Shown one piece after another: positions 59,901 to 64,000 of a stretch of DNA of 64,000 bases. The DNA comes from Paragonimus skrjabini miyazakii (taxonomy: Eukaryota; Platyhelminthes; Trematoda; Plagiorchiida; Troglotrematidae): NCBI GenBank assembly GCA_014338405.1, contig JTDE01000194.1:13634-77633 (forward strand). The letters are read 5' to 3'. A program made the position numbers and the translations under genes. Under the pieces are notes generated by a model. That model saw nothing but the letters and a program-made list of their open reading frames with translations. It did not search any database and was not told where the DNA came from. Positions within the stretch are counted from its first letter, which is position 1, and each line of letters opens with the position of its first letter.

Positions 59901-62900
59901 GTGGTGCTGTCACAGACTTCATTCCTGTATGTAACTTTTATTCACAGTCTGCACCCAATTCTCTTTTTCCAATTCTACTATTGGTAACTCTCACGGTACA
60001 GTCCTATCGATTAGATGAATTTTTATCTAACTAAAAGGGCTTACAAACCGGATATCTTTGTGATCACCTATACACAGTGTGTGCGCATACATCTTTAGGA
60101 AGCGATTGTAATGAAATTCACAAGGCCCAGTTCGAACACTACTCTTGGACCAATGAGGTCGAAAATTTGGATGTGATGGACGATGTAACACTAACGTGAG
60201 ATTGAGTGGGATGAATGCGCAAGATCATCGGAATTTGGGTAAGAATATGTACTGTTGACCTCGCTCATGTTTACAGTCTCTTCTGATCATTTTTGGCGAG
60301 TGGCCACTAAGCTTTAGCTCGTGGGCATAATTTTTGAGTATAATCAACTGTCTGGATGGCTTACGCAGAACACGAGACCGCTCAACGATAGGCTGGGCGT
60401 GTTGAAGCGCCCGCGCTGATCAGAACTCAGTGGTGTAGGCATAACCGTTCAAGTGCCCTCTCTGCCGGATTAGGTAGGGCTGGTTGGTCCCCTACAGTGA
60501 TGGCAACGGTCGATTGGGTTTCAAAGCAGCCCAAGCGATCAGTCATGGTGCATCACACAGGCTTGAGGTTAATGAAGGCATTTTCGCATATTAGATAGTT
60601 GCTGAAAGAAAATGATGAAATTGTGTTGCAACGCAATGCATTTCATCTAAGTGTGATGTTAAATAGTTAAGAATGCGACAAACAAAACTGTGACACAAGG
60701 GCGAAATGTGACATACGGTTGCTTTAGGCTAAAACACAGAGAAGATTTATTTGCAACGAAAAACCTGAAATGTATTGCTGTCATTGTTGATTTGGCCGAA
60801 AGAGTTATTCGGATGTAAAAATTGCTTTCAAATGTGATTGGTACTTGACGTATGATAGTGGATAATCGGAAACAGTCAGAATTGACACACCACTTGGTAG
60901 GAAAGTTCAAGGTAGGCAAACGTGGATGTAGATTATTGTGTCTAATTCAGCTCAGTAAGATAACCTTATAAGATCATTGGGTAAGCCACAAAACTTTGGT
61001 GTCTGCACTGACAGACATCGATATTTTCAAGATGTACAACGCTAGGTTACTTCAGCCGATCTGGAACTACCGAGTCGCCTACAAGTGATAACAATCAATG
61101 CTGTGTGGTGATACGAGTGTATCGCTCTGGACCGAGTTTACCAACCTTTTCATAGAGTTAAACACTATTACGTGTTCCTGTTGTTGCATCAAAGTGAGAA
61201 CAAGCAAAAAACAAATCTGAGACCTTCTGACTGTGCCCCGAAAATTCTTGCCCTAACGTCATCTCAGGGACAGAAAACACACACGGGAATGAAGGGTTGC
61301 CGGAAGTATTCTCGATGTTCGACCAGGCTGCCACGGACAGTCCATATTACATGCTGTTAATCACAGTTACTACAATTGGTGAAGTTTGGCCATCATAATA
61401 CAAACGCGGACGTGTTCTGATCTTCATACACATGCATTGAGTAGGTGTCCTACGGCGTGGCGGCGTATGGGATGGTTTTTTTACTTATAGCGGTCTGGTT
61501 GAACGTTTAGGGTACTCTCAGAAACCATCAGTTGCATATTTTATCCGTGTCCTTCTTTCGGCCTATGAAAATTCGAAGATATTTCGTGGGCGCTATATAT
61601 ACATAAATTAGACTACATTTAACCATTGCATTTGATCATGAAAAGAGCAAGTTCATGTATTAACTCTTCAGTCCAGTTTCGCACCATTTCGAATAGTTAT
61701 ACATATTTTAATGCACTTTCTGATGTCAAGTACACACGCTTGTAGTCCATAAACTCAGTTTTTCTGCATCTGTTCGCATGGATGCTGACGGCGAAGTTCG
61801 AATCGACTGGATATCTCAACTAAACCAATATCTAGTCCAAGACAGCGTAGTCGTATTGCAATGAAAGATCTAAACTTCATATATCTTTCCTTATTCAAGT
61901 ATCTGCGAATCTGATTCATTGAGCTTGGTGTGGATAAAATTGAGCGATCATTGCCACATAGTCAAGTCTGGGGGTATATTGTGTGTTGCTGTGCTACAGG
62001 TCGCTCTGACTCAGACACACCGATGTGATCCTTTTGGCGTAAATCAAAATTCTTTTTCATACATATCCGAATAACGATGTTTTATGCAACCTAGGAAGAG
62101 ACGGCTTTGAATGGCAGATATATTTTTCATAACCTTGGCTCCAGGATAATTCGTTTTTTTTCCACGAGATTGAATCATTCTTGGAGGCATGCGTGGAAGG
62201 TTTTCTTATCCACAAAGACGAGAAAAACCTACTTATGGTATAGTACATACTAATAAAGTTTCCTTAAAAAACCTCGCCAACATGTTCGACGTGTAGTTGT
62301 GTATTTGTTACCAGTAGGTAGTCGACCCACAGTGGTACGATTATGATGATGACAACGAAGCAGCACTGTAGAGAATGCTGAGCTCGTGAGTCACGTTGTG
62401 TTTATTGAAGATGTTCACGTACATGTGCGTGCATGTGTGCATGATTAAAGCTATACCACTTTTAGTCGCATGAATGATCAAATCAATTAACCTTCATACA
62501 GATTTCGTGTTATCTTGTTCAGCATATGCTATACGACATTCAGTCTGTGGAAGGAATACTAATATGGAATTCCCTTCCGTTGTTACTCGATTGTTAACAT
62601 CATGTCGATATCGCTACTAAATCATGTTCGGTCTTGTAAATGATCTAGTTTATGTTTTACCGCAGCACTTATATGGAAGAATCTTTGACTCAGTTGTCGG
62701 TCTGATGAATTCGTAACAACTCATTAGCAGAACAGAGTTCCAGTATCTATAGCAATAGATTCACTAAGCAGTTGACAAAAACCTAAGGAGTTGGACCTCA
62801 CACTACTTTAAGTTTAAAGTGAAATCCGCTCATTCAGTCAACAGTTTATGTGATTAGTTTGATTCGAAATCGGTTATTTTTACAATCTATCAAACAGCAA

Positions 62901-63790
62901 GCACCAAATGGACAGGATGCACCATCACCCAGGTACAGTTTCCTAAATACTCGAAACCAAAGTAATTTCAGTGGTAATTCACAAATCATGAAGGACACTT
63001 TTTTTAAATGCAGGTATTCGTGGTATACGGTAGTCATTTTAGAAATAGTTAATCAGCATTCTGTTCTAACACATGTGAAGGCTGGAGTCGAACATACACC
63101 ACCAAGGTATGGTTGGAGAATACTGACAAACTCCACCCAAAGCATACACTAGTTAGCATTCGTAATTTGACTAGATGGCACAAACTACTCATATTACCGT
63201 AATATTTGAGTCATCTAAGATGCCAAAGCATGCCAAGTTTCTGCGACGTTTCTTTGCTGGTCCTACTGATCTACGGAATCCACTGAGTCTAAGAAGCGAG
63301 AAGAATGTCACTTTTTATAAAGTATCTCATCCTAATTGATACAACTGCCGTTTGTATAGTGGAATGGTTGATCAAAGTTCGTCGGGTGTGCATATTTGCT
63401 AAGCGGTATAAATCAAATGTCTGGTCGTTTGCCCCTGGTAAGATTAAACCGCTGAACACATTTCATGCCTTAACAAAAATCGAATATTCTGTTTATTGTA
63501 ACACTGGAACAAGGATTTCATCCATTTGTCTACTTTCCGCCCTTCTATTAAATGAAAAAATTGTATGTTTATCACAGCGTTTCCTATTTCACCGGCTTTT
63601 CCTAAAACAGCGTCATCTAAAAGCCCTCTGATTTGAAGCATTGTTAAGCTGACTTGCTCCCCCCTCTAGCCAAAAACAGTTCTACCATAAACGAACGATT
63701 AGGGTCCATTACGATTCACTTCCGAGGGAACTAATAGCCAGCAATTATCGCTGTTTGTCACCAGCCTGTTGACTCGGTAACCAGATGTAC
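56957..63790. other. Stretch without a recognisable gene
   Basis: About 6.8 kb without a supported gene. 60120-60560 is richer in G+C and looks like mobile-element debris, but I could not place it in a family. A GT-rich patch (62416-62442) is a short imperfect (GTGC/GTGT) run. A 36-base segment ending in a good donor (ccag|gtacag at 62931/62932) follows an acceptor-like aaacag, but is too short to support. Other frames (59034-59246, 60659-60919, 63305-63631) have no motif. Confidence 0.35.
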
Positions 63791-63807
63791 CTGTTATTCA
63801 CACTCAC

Positions 63808-63906
63808 GTGTAGAAATCGATCACACATTGACTGGTCATTAACACAAAGTTGGAATTTTGGTATGTTGGCGTTGTCAATTGTCACGTCTGCAGCTTCACT
63901 GTCTAT
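63808..63906 (-). CDS. Candidate internal exon, 33 codons
   Basis: On the minus strand the acceptor-like 'catttgtctctcgttaag' ends just before 63906, and 33 open codons lead to a consensus donor 'ctacac|gtgagt' (an alternative donor 'aacag|gtacat' would extend the exon to 63791). The peptide starts 'IDSEAADVTIDNANIPKFQL' and continues 'CVNDQSMCDRFLH'. It is balanced in composition with two cysteines and would be symmetric (phase 0-0) with the first donor. No family is recognised. It lies at the window edge, so further exons may be outside. Confidence 0.3.
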
Positions 63907-64000
63907 CTTAACGAGAGACAAATGTAGCAAACAACTGTTTTCCGGATTCCTAGTCTAGCTGATACTGCTACAAAGGTTACCAGTTGCGCATTTGTAGAAG

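Overview
The window looks like nuclear DNA of a flatworm, most likely a digenean fluke. It is AT-rich by eye (roughly 60 %), has no operon-like gene packing and no long open frames, and holds two runs of N (37974-38438 and 55462-55561). The best lineage clue is the C-terminal end of an RTE-like LINE reverse transcriptase (23341-23920, minus), a type I associate with fluke genomes. The placement rests on recalled family patterns, not on a search.

No complete conventional gene can be supported. The longest open frame is the retrotransposon tail (148 codons), and other frames of 60-130 codons are about as frequent as chance predicts here. A few stretches combine an open frame with good splice signals and protein-like composition: 49102-49261 (minus), 63808-63906 (minus), 29016-29140 (plus), 39884-40092 (plus) and a two-exon model at 52214-52806 (plus). 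56060-56480 carries two immunoglobulin-like F-strand motifs that both lack the cysteine. These are candidates only, and the window is probably intergenic or intronic.

What dominates is old mobile DNA. (1) SINE-like family A, with a tRNA-like box A/box B core, has six to seven copies (432-600, perhaps 1225-1307, 1541-1671, 9970-10270, 22149-22430, 40785-40950, 43635-43795). (2) SINE-like family B has a canonical box B and five copies (7930-8070, 18395-18475, 18620-18790, 24620-24780, 51205-51332). (3) The end of a Ty3/Gypsy pol (13418-13875, minus) is followed by an LTR-like sequence (about 12990-13370) that recurs alone at 30745-31108. (4) Two nearly identical inverted pieces of a GIY-YIG-type endonuclease, as in Penelope-like elements, sit at 36548-36758 and 38439-38545 around the large N gap. 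(5) A foldback of about 0.8 kb at 25482-26283 has two arms of about 330 bp and a 12-bp direct repeat outside them.

Layout: 0-10 kb, SINE relics in otherwise featureless DNA; 10-14 kb, SINE A, a direct-repeat pair with a hammerhead-like hairpin, and the Gypsy relic; 14-22 kb, a perfect 32-bp palindrome, a SINE B pair and an (AT)n tract; 22-26.3 kb, SINE A, LINE tail, SINE B and foldback; 26-36 kb, solo LTR and a CCAAT cluster; 36-44 kb, Penelope-like inverted pair with gap, candidate exons and SINE A copies; 44-56 kb, a C-rich island, candidate exons and SINE B; 56-64 kb, Ig-like relic, AT-rich tract and one candidate exon.
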